A DNA stretch of 51,839 nucleotides from an uncultured Peptoniphilus sp. (GTDB lineage: Bacteria; Bacillota; Clostridia; Tissierellales; Peptoniphilaceae), in NCBI RefSeq assembly GCF_946998875.1, contig NZ_CAMQAY010000008.1, forward strand, positions 1 through 51,839, written 5' to 3'. Shown here in pieces: positions 41,133 to 49,345 of this stretch. Under the pieces are notes generated by a model, which saw only the letters and a program-made list of their open reading frames with translations, was not told the DNA's origin and did no database searches. The position numbers and the translations under genes are program-made. Within the stretch, counting starts at the first letter, position 1. Each line of letters begins with the position of its first letter.

Positions 41133-42035
41133 ATGAATTTAAAAGAAAAATACATAAAGCTCAAGGACGAGGAAATTTTTTATCTCGAAAATGAAAGCAA
41201 ATCTGACAAAGATATTTTAATGATTCATGGAAATATGTACTCATCTTCTTGTTTTATTGAAATTATAAAAAAGTTAGAGGACTACCACATATTTGCTCCC
41301 GACATGAGGGGATATGGCAAGTCTTCCTATAATAATAAAATTACTTCAATTGATGATTTTGTTTCGGACATCAAAGAATTTATTTTAAAGCTTGACATAA
41401 AAAACTTTACCCTAGTCTCATGGTCTCTTGGCGGTGGAGTCGCCCTTGAACTTGCAAAGGACAAAGATATAAAAGACAGAATCAAAAATCAAATTTTTCT
41501 TGCACCCTTTGGCTACGCACCCTTTAGGACCAACGGCGCAGATATTTTGACAAATAATTTTCATGAATATTTAAATAATTTTGACTTCATAAACCCTCAA
41601 AAAAACCTAGAAATCATAAAGGGGCTCATGACTTTTAACTTAAACTTAATCGAAGACAGCTTTGCCAGCATGGGCATGACGGGAACAGAATTAAAAAAAG
41701 ACAACATAAGAGTTTTATTTAAGACCTTTATCTACAATGTAAAATTGCCAGAAAAAGAAGAGTTTGAGAGAAATGTAGAGTCGGCAATTAGGCAGAGAAA
41801 TTTAGATGAAGTTGCAGGCATCTTGAGAGATTATAAATATCATGGAGGAAAGCTAGAGATGAAAAGCCTAGTCCTTCATGGCTATGATGACAAAATAATA
41901 TCTTACATGGATGGAAAATTTTTATCAGATGAAATTGGCGCAAAATTTGAAAAGCTAGACAATTGTGGACACTCTGTAATGACTGACAAAAAGAATTTAG
42001 TAATAAAAAATATAAAAAAATTTGTGGAGGAATAA
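41133..42035 (+). CDS. Alpha/beta hydrolase
   Basis: A 300-residue alpha/beta-hydrolase-fold protein. The oxyanion region is MIHGNMYSSSCF, the DMRGYGKS loop follows, the nucleophile elbow is LVSWSLGGGVALELA (Ser in S-W-S-L-G-G), and the catalytic His is in DNCGHSVMT. The acid is probably Asp in HGYDDKIISY. The substrate (ester, lactone or other) is unknown. The ATG at 41133 has GGAGAAGG upstream. The next gene starts directly after its stop. Confidence 0.88.
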   Translation: MNLKEKYIKLKDEEIFYLENESKSDKDILMIHGNMYSSSCFIEIIKKLEDYHIFAPDMRGYGKSSYNNKITSIDDFVSDIKEFILKLDIKNFTLVSWSLGGGVALELAKDKDIKDRIKNQIFLAPFGYAPFRTNGADILTNNFHEYLNNFDFINPQKNLEIIKGLMTFNLNLIEDSFASMGMTGTELKKDNIRVLFKTFIYNVKLPEKEEFERNVESAIRQRNLDEVAGILRDYKYHGGKLEMKSLVLHGYDDKIISYMDGKFLSDEIGAKFEKLDNCGHSVMTDKKNLVIKNIKKFVEE

Positions 42036-42974
42036 ATGAAAGTACTATTAGGCCAAGGCATGGCAAGAAAATATGGCGACACAATAAGAAAATTAGGTTA
42101 TGAGGTAATTGGCTATGACGAAAAAAATCCCAATGCAGAGGAAGATTATGGCGAAGACATATTAATTGGCGCAATAAATTTAGAAAATTTAAATTACAAG
42201 GACCACAAAAATTTAAAGTACATCTTTTTGACATCAGTGGGCATTGACTTTTTGGACTTAAATTACATTAAAGAAAAGGAAATAATATTATCCAACAACA
42301 ACGGCGCCTACGACGACCCCATAGCCGAATGGATTGTCTATGGACTACTTCAAATAGATAAGGAAGACAGAAAAAATATAGAAAACCAAAAGAAAAAACT
42401 TTGGAATAAGAGAAGTTTCTCACACAACCTATATGGCAAGAAGGCAATATTTTTGGGCACAGGCACAATTGCCATAGCAGGAGCAAAAAGGCTTAAGGGC
42501 TTTGACATTGAGCTAAGTGGCTTTAACACCAGCGGAAGAAAAGTTGAGCCCTTTGACAATGTCTATTCAATAGATGAGCTTGACCACATACTTCCACAAA
42601 TGGACTACATCATAATGTGCCTGCCAGGAACAGAAAAAACTCATCACATATTAAATAGAGAAAGATTTAAAATCCTAAAAGATGGAGTAGTTATAGTAAA
42701 CATATCAAGGGGAGCAACAATTGACGAAGAGGCACTTGTAGAAGCACTTGAAGAAGGAAAAGTAAGAGGGGCAGCCCTAGATGTCTTTGAAGAAGAACCC
42801 CTAGATGAGTCATCACCACTTTGGGACATGGATAATGTCTACATCTATCCACACATTTCCTTCTCCTGCGAAGACTTGGGCATAAGACAGTTTGAAACAG
42901 CCTACCAAAACCTAAAGGCCCTAAAAAACGACGGCGACTTCAAAAATATAGTAGACTTCGACAAGGGTTATTAA
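42036..42974 (+). CDS. D-2-hydroxyacid dehydrogenase, NAD-dependent
   Basis: A 312-residue dehydrogenase of the D-isomer-specific 2-hydroxyacid family (phosphoglycerate dehydrogenase-like). The NAD motif is FLGTGTIAIAGAKRLKGF, the family signatures are MCLPGTEKTHHILNRERF and VNISRGATIDEEALVEAL, and the catalytic His is in YIYPHISFSCED, with Glu in ALDVFEEEPLD. The substrate is not defined. It lies head-to-tail with the alpha/beta hydrolase, with no gap. Confidence 0.9.
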   Translation: MKVLLGQGMARKYGDTIRKLGYEVIGYDEKNPNAEEDYGEDILIGAINLENLNYKDHKNLKYIFLTSVGIDFLDLNYIKEKEIILSNNNGAYDDPIAEWIVYGLLQIDKEDRKNIENQKKKLWNKRSFSHNLYGKKAIFLGTGTIAIAGAKRLKGFDIELSGFNTSGRKVEPFDNVYSIDELDHILPQMDYIIMCLPGTEKTHHILNRERFKILKDGVVIVNISRGATIDEEALVEALEEGKVRGAALDVFEEEPLDESSPLWDMDNVYIYPHISFSCEDLGIRQFETAYQNLKALKNDGDFKNIVDFDKGY

Positions 42975-42992
42975 TAATAAAATAAATTGGGG

Positions 42993-43030
42993 AAGAGTTT
43001 GTAATTTATATAAATAAGTTGCAAACTCTT
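42993..43030 (+). terminator. Long hairpin before cas3
   Basis: A 17-bp stem with arms AAGAGTTTGTAATTTAT and ATAAGTTGCAAACTCTT, whose two mismatches are G-U pairs in the plus-strand RNA, and an ATAA loop. The T run after it (TTTTG, shared with the stem end) is weak. It may end transcription from the dehydrogenase gene, or act in the cas3 leader. Confidence 0.6.
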
Positions 43031-43055
43031 TTGTGCATAAAACAAGAGGTGCGAA

Positions 43056-45623
43056 ATGTTAGATAAATTATATGCCCATATAGATCAGGGAAATTTAAGA
43101 AAGGTGCAGACTTTATACTCTCATCTTTTTAACACAGCTTGCGAGAGCAAAAAGATTGGTGAAAAAGTTGAAATAGAAAATATTTCTTTTTTACTTGGTC
43201 TACTTCACGATATTGGTAAAGCAAGTACAGATTTTCAAGAAAAGATCACAAAAAATTCAAACAAAAGGGTAGACCACTCAAGCCTTGGTGGACTATTTGT
43301 TTTAAAGATTTATAAAGATATTCAAAGTGAATTTAAAAATGCCTCTAGTGATTACATATTAGAACTAAAAGAAATTTTAATGGCTGATAAAAGCCTTATT
43401 TCTGAACTTAGTGATTATACAAATATTTTGATTTACACAATAATGTCTCACCACGGTCAATATGACATGGTTCGAAAAAATGAAGATATGGCTTATGTTT
43501 TTACTAGCCTTGAAAGAATGAAAAAAATCAAAAAATTTGAATATAAGTTTGGAATTAGTGGCAGCGAAAGTTTTGACATTGATGAATTTTATATTGAGAC
43601 TCAAAAGTTTTTTGAAGCTAAAAAAATTAATATAAATAGAATATTTTGCAAGGGCTTTTTAGAGTATGCAAAAATTTTAGAAAAATTAAAAAGGACAGCT
43701 TCCGAGTACAGCCAAGAGAAAAGAGAAGAGGCAGTTTATTTTTACAAGGCAATGCTCATAAGACTTTTAGTTTCTATACTAAAGTCAGCAGATATTAAAG
43801 ATACAATAAATGCTTTTGGTGAAATAATTATTGATGAAGATGAAAATAATTTAAAAAAAGTTATAAAAAATTTTGAAAAAAATGTGGATGAAAAATACAA
43901 TTCCTTTGGTGAAGCTCTTGGAGAATTAAACATTTTGAGGAATAAAATTTCAGAGGACATATTAGAGAGATCTAAGGAAGATAGAAATGGAATATATAAG
44001 TTGGATTTGCCAACGGGTGCAGGTAAGACTCTTTTATCTTTAAGATATGGAATAAATCAAATGAATTATCAAAATAAGGAAAGATTTTTTTATGTGACAT
44101 CCTTTCTTTCTGTCTTGGAACAAAATGCATCCGAGATGAAAAAAGTTTTAAATAATGACAAATATGTATTGGAGCATCATTCAAATGTAGTAGATGATGA
44201 AGAAGAAGCTTCAATTGATGACAAAGAGGATTCAATTGAAATAACAAGAAAAAGATTTCTATTAGACGACTGGACATCGCCAGTGGTCCTAACTACAATG
44301 GTGCAGTTTTACAATTCCTTATTTAAGGGGAAATCAGCAAATCTCACAAGGTTTAAATCCTTTATCAATTCTGTAATAATTTTGGACGAGTGGCAATCTA
44401 TTCCAACAGAATTTTTATATTTGACAAATTTAGTTTTAAATTTTATGAAAATTGTCATGAGGGCAAATTTTGTACTTTCAACAGCGACTCAACCTACTAA
44501 TGACTATGATGCTCTTAGCCATAAACTTTTTTATGGAGATTTATCGGGCAAGAATAAAGACATCATTGAGCATAAAAATTATGATTTTTCAGCCTTTGAA
44601 AGGGCAAAATTAAAAATTTATGGCGACATAAGAAAAATGTATGGAATAGAAGATATAAAAGACCTTGTATTAGAAAATTCTGACAAATCAAATTTAATAA
44701 TTCTAAACACAAAGTCTGTTGTAAAAAAATTATACGATTTGTTAGAAAAAGATTATGAGGAAGGAGATCTATATTACTTAACAACAAACTTAACTGCAAG
44801 CGACAGGCTTAAAAAAATTGATGAGATTAAAAAAAGATTAAAAGATGGAGATAAAATTTGCCTTATTTCAACTCAGCTTATTGAAGCAGGAGTCGATGTG
44901 GATTTTGATATGGTTATAAGGTCTTTATCAGGAATGGATTCTATAATTCAAGCCATGGGTAGATGTAATAGAGAAGGGAAAAAAGAAGAGGCTTATACCT
45001 ATCTCATTAAACTAGACAATACTGAAGAAAAAACTTCTCTCTTAAAGGGAGTTGATAAAAGAAAGAGTGCCTGTCAATCTGCCTTTGAAAGTTATGAATA
45101 TGATTTTGATATTAAAGATTTAACTAAAGAGTATTTTGAAAAACTATATGCAAATTTGGAAAAGGATAAATTTTCTCCAGTTTTAGAATTGTTGGCTGAA
45201 AACAAAGATAAATGTGATGCTTTGAAAAAAACTAAAGAATTTGTAATGCTTAAAGGATATTTAGTTTCAACAGAATTAGAAATGCCAATAGATTTATTCC
45301 AATCATTTAAAGAAGCATACAAAGATTTCGAGTTAATAGAAGAAAACCAGAAAGCAGCTGTTGTAAATTATGCTGAAACTAAGGAAGAAATTGAGAGGAT
45401 TTGGCAATTAGAGCAGGAATTTTTAAAAAATTATAACCCGAAGGACTTAAGAGAAATTAAAATTATTTTAAAAAAATTAAATAGACACACTGTATCGGTG
45501 CGAGAAAAAGATTTAGGTTCTTGCGACAAGATACTTGATGGAAAAGTTTATATTTTACCTCAAGAGTATTACGATGAAAAATTTGGGGTAAACTTTGAAA
45601 ATCCTGGAGGATTTTTTATGTAG
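43056..45623 (+). CDS. cas3: CRISPR-associated nuclease-helicase Cas3 (type I-C)
   Basis: An 855-residue HD nuclease/helicase that degrades DNA marked by Cascade. The HD domain has LLGLLHDIGKASTDFQ, with DHSSLGG and MSHHGQYD. The helicase has Walker A in LPTGAGKTLLSLRYG, motif II as VIILDEWQS (DExx variant), motif III FVLSTATQP, and motif VI IIQAMGRCNREG after QLIEAGVDVDFD. The length suits a fused HD-helicase Cas3 of type I-C. ATG with AGAGG. It is separated from the other cas genes by a 215-nt region that holds an antisense RNA gene and a new promoter. Confidence 0.96.
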   Translation: MLDKLYAHIDQGNLRKVQTLYSHLFNTACESKKIGEKVEIENISFLLGLLHDIGKASTDFQEKITKNSNKRVDHSSLGGLFVLKIYKDIQSEFKNASSDYILELKEILMADKSLISELSDYTNILIYTIMSHHGQYDMVRKNEDMAYVFTSLERMKKIKKFEYKFGISGSESFDIDEFYIETQKFFEAKKININRIFCKGFLEYAKILEKLKRTASEYSQEKREEAVYFYKAMLIRLLVSILKSADIKDTINAFGEIIIDEDENNLKKVIKNFEKNVDEKYNSFGEALGELNILRNKISEDILERSKEDRNGIYKLDLPTGAGKTLLSLRYGINQMNYQNKERFFYVTSFLSVLEQNASEMKKVLNNDKYVLEHHSNVVDDEEEASIDDKEDSIEITRKRFLLDDWTSPVVLTTMVQFYNSLFKGKSANLTRFKSFINSVIILDEWQSIPTEFLYLTNLVLNFMKIVMRANFVLSTATQPTNDYDALSHKLFYGDLSGKNKDIIEHKNYDFSAFERAKLKIYGDIRKMYGIEDIKDLVLENSDKSNLIILNTKSVVKKLYDLLEKDYEEGDLYYLTTNLTASDRLKKIDEIKKRLKDGDKICLISTQLIEAGVDVDFDMVIRSLSGMDSIIQAMGRCNREGKKEEAYTYLIKLDNTEEKTSLLKGVDKRKSACQSAFESYEYDFDIKDLTKEYFEKLYANLEKDKFSPVLELLAENKDKCDALKKTKEFVMLKGYLVSTELEMPIDLFQSFKEAYKDFELIEENQKAAVVNYAETKEEIERIWQLEQEFLKNYNPKDLREIKIILKKLNRHTVSVREKDLGSCDKILDGKVYILPQEYYDEKFGVNFENPGGFFM

Positions 45624-45632
45624 AAAAGAAAA

Positions 45633-45657
45633 AGACCCATTAGTAATAATTGGGTCT
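45633..45657 (-). terminator. Terminator of the crRNA-like RNA
   Basis: Minus strand AGACCCA-(11 nt)-TGGGTCT followed by TTTTTCTTTTC. The stem lies 9 nt past the cas3 stop. On the plus strand the T run after it is poor, so it acts mainly for the antisense RNA. Confidence 0.85.
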
Positions 45658-45674
45658 GTTCTCAATACAAGAAT

Positions 45675-45699
45675 ATTTCAATCCACAGCTTTCGCTGAC
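45675..45699 (-). repeat. Orphan CRISPR-repeat-like element (25 nt)
   Basis: The 3' 12 nt (GTGGATTGAAAT) and 5' GTC equal those of the array repeat at 51453 onward. The middle is shortened to a CAGC-GAAA-GCTG stem-loop. The Cas5c cut site at the 3' base of the stem is preserved in position. It is oriented opposite to the array and stands alone. Confidence 0.85.
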
Positions 45700-45705
45700 A
45701 TTTTC

Positions 45706-45714
45706 ATTATACCA
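45706..45714 (-). promoter_or_regulatory. Extended -10 promoter of the crRNA-like RNA
   Basis: TGGTATAAT on the minus strand; the -35 position 17 bp upstream reads TGTTTT (weak). The predicted +1 falls on the first G of the pseudo-repeat. Confidence 0.7.
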
Positions 45715-45735
45715 AAAAATTTTAAAATAAAACAG

Positions 45736-45764
45736 TTGACAAATTTTTATCTAAATACTAGAAT
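45736..45764 (+). promoter_or_regulatory. Near-consensus promoter of cas5c-cas8c-cas7c-cas4-cas1-cas2
   Basis: TTGACA (45736-45741), exactly 17 bp, TAGAAT (45759-45764). This is the best promoter match in the CRISPR region. It lies 75 nt before the cas5c start and back-to-back with the antisense RNA promoter. Confidence 0.8.
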
Positions 45765-45767
45765 GAA
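45748..45767 (-). other. Candidate protospacer plus TTC PAM targeted by the crRNA-like RNA
   Basis: Minus strand: TTC (45767-45765) then ATTCTAGTATTTAGATA (45764-45748). Compared with the pseudo-spacer ATTCTTGTATTGAGAAC, positions 1-15 match except 6 and 12, the bases flipped out in type I Cascade R-loops; 16 and 17 differ. The site covers the -10 hexamer and part of the promoter spacer. Confidence 0.75.
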
Positions 45768-45838
45768 ATTAAGAAAAGATGATTACCTTTTCACAAAATA
45801 ATTTCAAAATAAAATTTAAATAAGAGGGGGTGAAAATA

Positions 45839-46543
45839 TTGAATCAATCAAAATATTTTTACGCAAAAATTTATGGACCTAAAGCATTGTTCACAGCGCC
45901 TGAAAGCAAGAGTGGGGGAGAAAAGATCTCTTATTCCGCGCCTACTAGAGAAGCCTTAAAGGGAATAATCGACGCAAATTATTTTAAGCCCACAATTACC
46001 AATGTAATTGACGAAGTTAGAGTGATGAATAAAATCGAATCCTACACACAGGGTATGAGACTGCTATTAAAGGATTATAAGTCCGATTTGTCGGCATATA
46101 CCTATTTAATTAGTCCCTGCTACTATGTCAAGTTTCACTTTGAGTGGAATGAAGATAGAGAAGATTTAAAAAGTGATAGAAATTTTAACAAACACGAAGC
46201 AATTACAGAGAGATCTCTAAAAAGAGGTGGAAGAAGACCAATCTTTTTAGGCGTATCTGAGTGCCAAGGCTACATTGAATATTTATCTGAAGAAGAATAT
46301 GAAAGTGACAAGGGCTACTATGATGAAAGTGATTTAGGACTTGGGCTAATGTTTGTTGGATTTATTTATCCGGAAAAATCTGGAGAAACTTTAAAGTCAG
46401 CTTATGGACCAATTAATATGAAAAAAGGCAGAATAATTTTTAAAAAACCTGAAGAGTGCCCAATAATAAATGAAGTTTCAAATTATTCTTTTAAAGAAGC
46501 TAAAGTTACGAGAACAGTGGACCAAGAATTAGAAGATTATTAA
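45839..46543 (+). CDS. cas5c: Type I-C Cascade protein Cas5c (crRNA-processing endonuclease)
   Basis: A protein of 234 residues. In type I-C, which lacks Cas6, Cas5c cuts pre-crRNA at the 3' base of the repeat hairpin and caps the 5' handle. Family motifs: YFYAKIYGPKALFTAPESKSGGEKISYSAPTREALKGI at the N-terminus; the catalytic Lys-His pair is likely in FNKHEAITERSLKRGG; RRPIFLGVSECQGYI follows. The TTG start at 45839 has GAGGGGGTG at the right distance, the same layout as in cas8c; a GTG at 45830 lies inside that ribosome site. It would also process the antisense crRNA-like RNA, whose cut site is kept. Confidence 0.95.
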   Translation: MNQSKYFYAKIYGPKALFTAPESKSGGEKISYSAPTREALKGIIDANYFKPTITNVIDEVRVMNKIESYTQGMRLLLKDYKSDLSAYTYLISPCYYVKFHFEWNEDREDLKSDRNFNKHEAITERSLKRGGRRPIFLGVSECQGYIEYLSEEEYESDKGYYDESDLGLGLMFVGFIYPEKSGETLKSAYGPINMKKGRIIFKKPEECPIINEVSNYSFKEAKVTRTVDQELEDY

Positions 46544-46557
46544 ATGGAGGTGAAATA

Positions 46558-48495
46558 TTGAGTTTTTTAACAGCTTTATTAAATAGTTATAACTATGGAC
46601 TTGAAAATAATTTAGTTGGAAACCTAGAAGATAAATCGAGTTTAATTCTTCCAATTTATCACAATTCTATGAAGTCCAATGGAAAAAATATTGTTGAAAT
46701 TAAAATTAACAAAAAAAGTGAATTAGTTGATGCAAAATTTTTAGAAGATGGCGATATTGTAATTTTTCCTGTAACGGAAGATTCTGTAGCAAGATCTAGC
46801 GGAATTGCTCCCCATCCTCTCTTTGATAATTTTGACTATGTAATGCAAGAAAACACAAACAAATCTGAAGCCTACATTAGTCAGCAGGAAGCTTTGTTAA
46901 ATTATGATGAAGATGAATTTATAAAAATAATCCACGACTACATCATTAAAGAAAAGGTTTTCGAAGACATACTTTCTAAATTATTTAAAGAATATAAAAT
47001 TCTAAAAGATAAAAATGTTGAATTTGTGGATAAGTCTGACAAGAAGGCAAAGAAAGTTACAATAGATTTTTCAAAGGTGTTTTTAACATTTGCAGTTGAA
47101 AATTATGATGGAAAAAAAGATTTAAGCCTTTCTGAAAATAAGAATTTGCAAGAAAAATTTATTAAATTCACCAAGGACATTTTTGCGAGAGACAAAGAAA
47201 CGGAAGAAATTATTTGCAACATCAGTGGAGAAAAAGATTTTCTATGTCTTAAACACAAACCTTTAATAGGTTCTGCAAGACTTATTTCTCAAATTACTGC
47301 AAATAATGAAAATTTTTTAGGCAGATTTGATAAGCCAGATGAAACTATAAAAATTGGAAAGGAATCTAGCCAAAAAATAATTCAAATGGCAAAGTCTTTA
47401 CTTGATGGGGATAATACAGCTAGGTGGCTTGGAGAGTTTACCTATGCTTTAAGTTGGTTTTCCGACGATATTCAGAATAAAACTGATTTAGACCCGACAA
47501 AGAAAATTGAAATTATTGATTTGGGACCACTTTTTGATATAGCAGGAGAAGACTTGCCTCAAGGAAATAGAAATGAAGGCAGAAAAATTTCTGATGAAAC
47601 TTCAGAAAGTATAGTAAAGTCTTTCACTAGCGGCAAAGTTCTATTTTCTAATGAATCTAAATATTACATGGCTATAATTGACAAGGTCAGCAATGGAAGA
47701 GTAGCTGTAAAATATTTTAGAGAGATGGATAGTTCAAGGCTAAAGGAAAATTTAGTTTCTTGGCAAAATAAATATCATTGGTACAGATTTACCAAAGAAA
47801 AGGGCAAGACTAATTATACACCAAGCCCATTAATGCTTATACAAACAGCTTATGGAGTAGAAAGAGAAAAGGGACTTGAGGTAGCAAAAAAGAAATTTGT
47901 AACAGATCAATACAAAAATATTTTAGCTTCGATTATTGAAGGCAGAGATATGCCTAAAAATATTATTCAAGCTTTAGAAATAAATATTAGAAACCGATTA
48001 AACTACGACAAGTTTTGGTCACAAGTAAAGTTGTGTGCCTTGTCAGTTCTGAGGAAAAAGGAGGGAATAAAAAGCAATATGTTAGATAGAAATGATACTG
48101 ATAGATCTTACTTGTTTGGAAGACTATTGGCTTTATATGAAAGATTAGAAAAAATAACTTACGATACGGACAATGAAAGAGTTACAAATGCAGAAAAATT
48201 ATGGACAAGCTATGTCAATAAGCCTGTAACTATGAATTTAAGACTTAGAAATTTACTAAGGCCCTATGAAGATAAATTGTTGCACAATGATTCTAAGAGA
48301 GGGATTTATTTTAAAATAAAAAAAGACATAGCAGAAGTTACAAATTTAATTAGCGAAAATTACGATTATAAATCAAAGGAAACTAATAGACCACTAGGTT
48401 CAGGTTTTATATTTGGATATGAAGCTCAAATGGCGGATTTATTCACAAAAAAAGAAGATAAAATAATTTTAGAAAGCGAGGAAAATAATGATTAA
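46558..48495 (+). CDS. cas8c: Type I-C Cascade large subunit Cas8c (Csd1)
   Basis: A 645-residue Cas8c/Csd1 protein, the large subunit that recognises the PAM and helps open target DNA. The N-terminus SFLTALLNSYNYGLENN and internal motifs such as LGEFTYALSWFSDD, YHWYRFTKEKG, TPSPLMLIQTAYG and RSYLFGRLLALYERLEK fit the Csd1 family. The TTG start follows GGAGGTG. It lies 14 bp after cas5c and overlaps cas7c by 8 nt. Confidence 0.95.
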   Translation: MSFLTALLNSYNYGLENNLVGNLEDKSSLILPIYHNSMKSNGKNIVEIKINKKSELVDAKFLEDGDIVIFPVTEDSVARSSGIAPHPLFDNFDYVMQENTNKSEAYISQQEALLNYDEDEFIKIIHDYIIKEKVFEDILSKLFKEYKILKDKNVEFVDKSDKKAKKVTIDFSKVFLTFAVENYDGKKDLSLSENKNLQEKFIKFTKDIFARDKETEEIICNISGEKDFLCLKHKPLIGSARLISQITANNENFLGRFDKPDETIKIGKESSQKIIQMAKSLLDGDNTARWLGEFTYALSWFSDDIQNKTDLDPTKKIEIIDLGPLFDIAGEDLPQGNRNEGRKISDETSESIVKSFTSGKVLFSNESKYYMAIIDKVSNGRVAVKYFREMDSSRLKENLVSWQNKYHWYRFTKEKGKTNYTPSPLMLIQTAYGVEREKGLEVAKKKFVTDQYKNILASIIEGRDMPKNIIQALEINIRNRLNYDKFWSQVKLCALSVLRKKEGIKSNMLDRNDTDRSYLFGRLLALYERLEKITYDTDNERVTNAEKLWTSYVNKPVTMNLRLRNLLRPYEDKLLHNDSKRGIYFKIKKDIAEVTNLISENYDYKSKETNRPLGSGFIFGYEAQMADLFTKKEDKIILESEENND

Positions 48496-49342
48496 TAATA
48501 AAGTGGATTTTATTTTTACAATTGAAGTTTCTGGAGCAAATCCTAATGGTGACCCACTAACTGGCAATATGCCAAGAATAGATAATAGAGGATTTGGAGA
48601 AATCTCTGATGTCTGCTTAAAGAGAAAGCTAAGAAATAGGATGCAAGACATGGGTCACGACATCTTTGTAAAATCCTTAGATAGAAGTGACGACGGCTTT
48701 AGATCTCTTGAAAAAAGATTTGATTCTGTTTTCAAAAAAGAAGATAGTGACGAAGAAGTAGAAAAGAGAGCCAATGAAAAATGGATTGACATAAGGGCCT
48801 TTGGTCAAGTCTTTACTTATCAAAAAAGATCTCTTGGCATTAGAGGTCCAGTAAGTATTTCTATAGCAAAATCTCTTGAGCCAATAGAAACAACTACAAT
48901 GCAAATAACTAAATCTATAAGTGGTATGGAACCTACTGCAGGAAAGTCAAGAAGTGCCGATACAATGGGAACTAAACACTTTGTTGATTATGGAGTATAT
49001 GTAGTTAATGGAAGCATTAATTCATATTTTGCAGAAAAAACTGGATTTGATGAAAAAGATGTGGAAACTATAAAAGAGTGTATAAAAACTTTATTTATTA
49101 ATGATATTTCATCAGCTAGACCAGACGGCTCTATGGAAGTCAAAGACATATTCTGGTTTAATCACTCATCAAAGGTTGGCGATGTTTCCAGCGGAAAAAT
49201 AAAAGATTTGTTACAATATGACCTACCTAATGCAGAAGATTTAAAAGTAAAATATGAAGACTACAATATTAGATTAGACCAAGAAAAACTAAAAGAATAT
49301 GAAGAAAAGGGATTAAACGTAGAACATATTAAAGGACTTTAA
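48488..49342 (+). CDS. cas7c: Type I-C Cascade backbone protein Cas7c (Csd2)
   Basis: A 284-residue RAMP protein that forms the crRNA-binding filament. The Csd2 N-terminal signature is IEVSGANPNGDPLTGNMPRIDNRGFGEISDVCLKRKLRNRM. Next come IRAFGQVFTYQKRSLGIRGPVSIS and the KSRSADTMGTKHFVDYGVY segment. The ATG follows GAGGAAA inside the end of cas8c (8-nt overlap). Each Cas7 kinks every sixth guide base, which is why mismatches at positions 6 and 12 of a target are tolerated. Confidence 0.96.
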   Translation: MINNKVDFIFTIEVSGANPNGDPLTGNMPRIDNRGFGEISDVCLKRKLRNRMQDMGHDIFVKSLDRSDDGFRSLEKRFDSVFKKEDSDEEVEKRANEKWIDIRAFGQVFTYQKRSLGIRGPVSISIAKSLEPIETTTMQITKSISGMEPTAGKSRSADTMGTKHFVDYGVYVVNGSINSYFAEKTGFDEKDVETIKECIKTLFINDISSARPDGSMEVKDIFWFNHSSKVGDVSSGKIKDLLQYDLPNAEDLKVKYEDYNIRLDQEKLKEYEEKGLNVEHIKGL

Positions 49343-49345
49343 AAA

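Larger units (their letters stand above)
45621..45699 (-). ncRNA. crRNA-like regulatory RNA (CreR-like), antisense between cas3 and cas5c
   Basis: A complete small RNA unit on the minus strand. The promoter is an extended -10 TGGTATAAT (hexamer at 45711-45706), placing +1 at about 45699. The RNA starts GTCAGCGAAAGCTG (hairpin CAGC-GAAA-GCTG) followed by TGGATTGAAAT, identical to the 11-nt 5' handle of the array's crRNAs. Then comes a 17-nt pseudo-spacer ATTCTTGTATTGAGAAC (45674-45658) and a terminator hairpin AGACCCA/TGGGTCT with TTTTTCTTTTC. The pseudo-spacer matches the cas5c promoter next to a TTC. CreA/CreR-type RNAs known from other CRISPR types guide Cascade to repress promoters; the same role here is inferred. 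Confidence 0.75.

Noticed and set aside
42350..42559. Open frames antisense to well-supported genes, such as this one and 144-156 codon frames opposite sdaAA and the J-domain gene
   Set aside because: They lack ribosome sites and promoters and mirror the codon structure of the real genes on the other strand.
45675..45699. A decayed remnant of a former CRISPR array
   Set aside because: A remnant would not be expected to keep an exact handle, a compensated tetraloop stem, a promoter with +1 on its first base, a terminator and a PAM-flanked match to the nearby promoter.
45595..45801. A 68-codon open frame between cas3 and cas5c on the plus strand
   Set aside because: It starts inside cas3 without a ribosome site, and its codons run through the antisense terminator, pseudo-repeat and promoter. 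These explain the sequence better than a protein.
45621..45835. A CreTA-type toxin-antitoxin (toxin RNA plus crRNA-like antitoxin) in the cas3-cas5c gap
   Set aside because: The crRNA-like RNA targets the cas promoter itself, and no second small toxin gene with its own promoter and rare-codon pattern was visible. A cas-regulating role fits better, though a cryptic toxin RNA cannot be excluded by eye.
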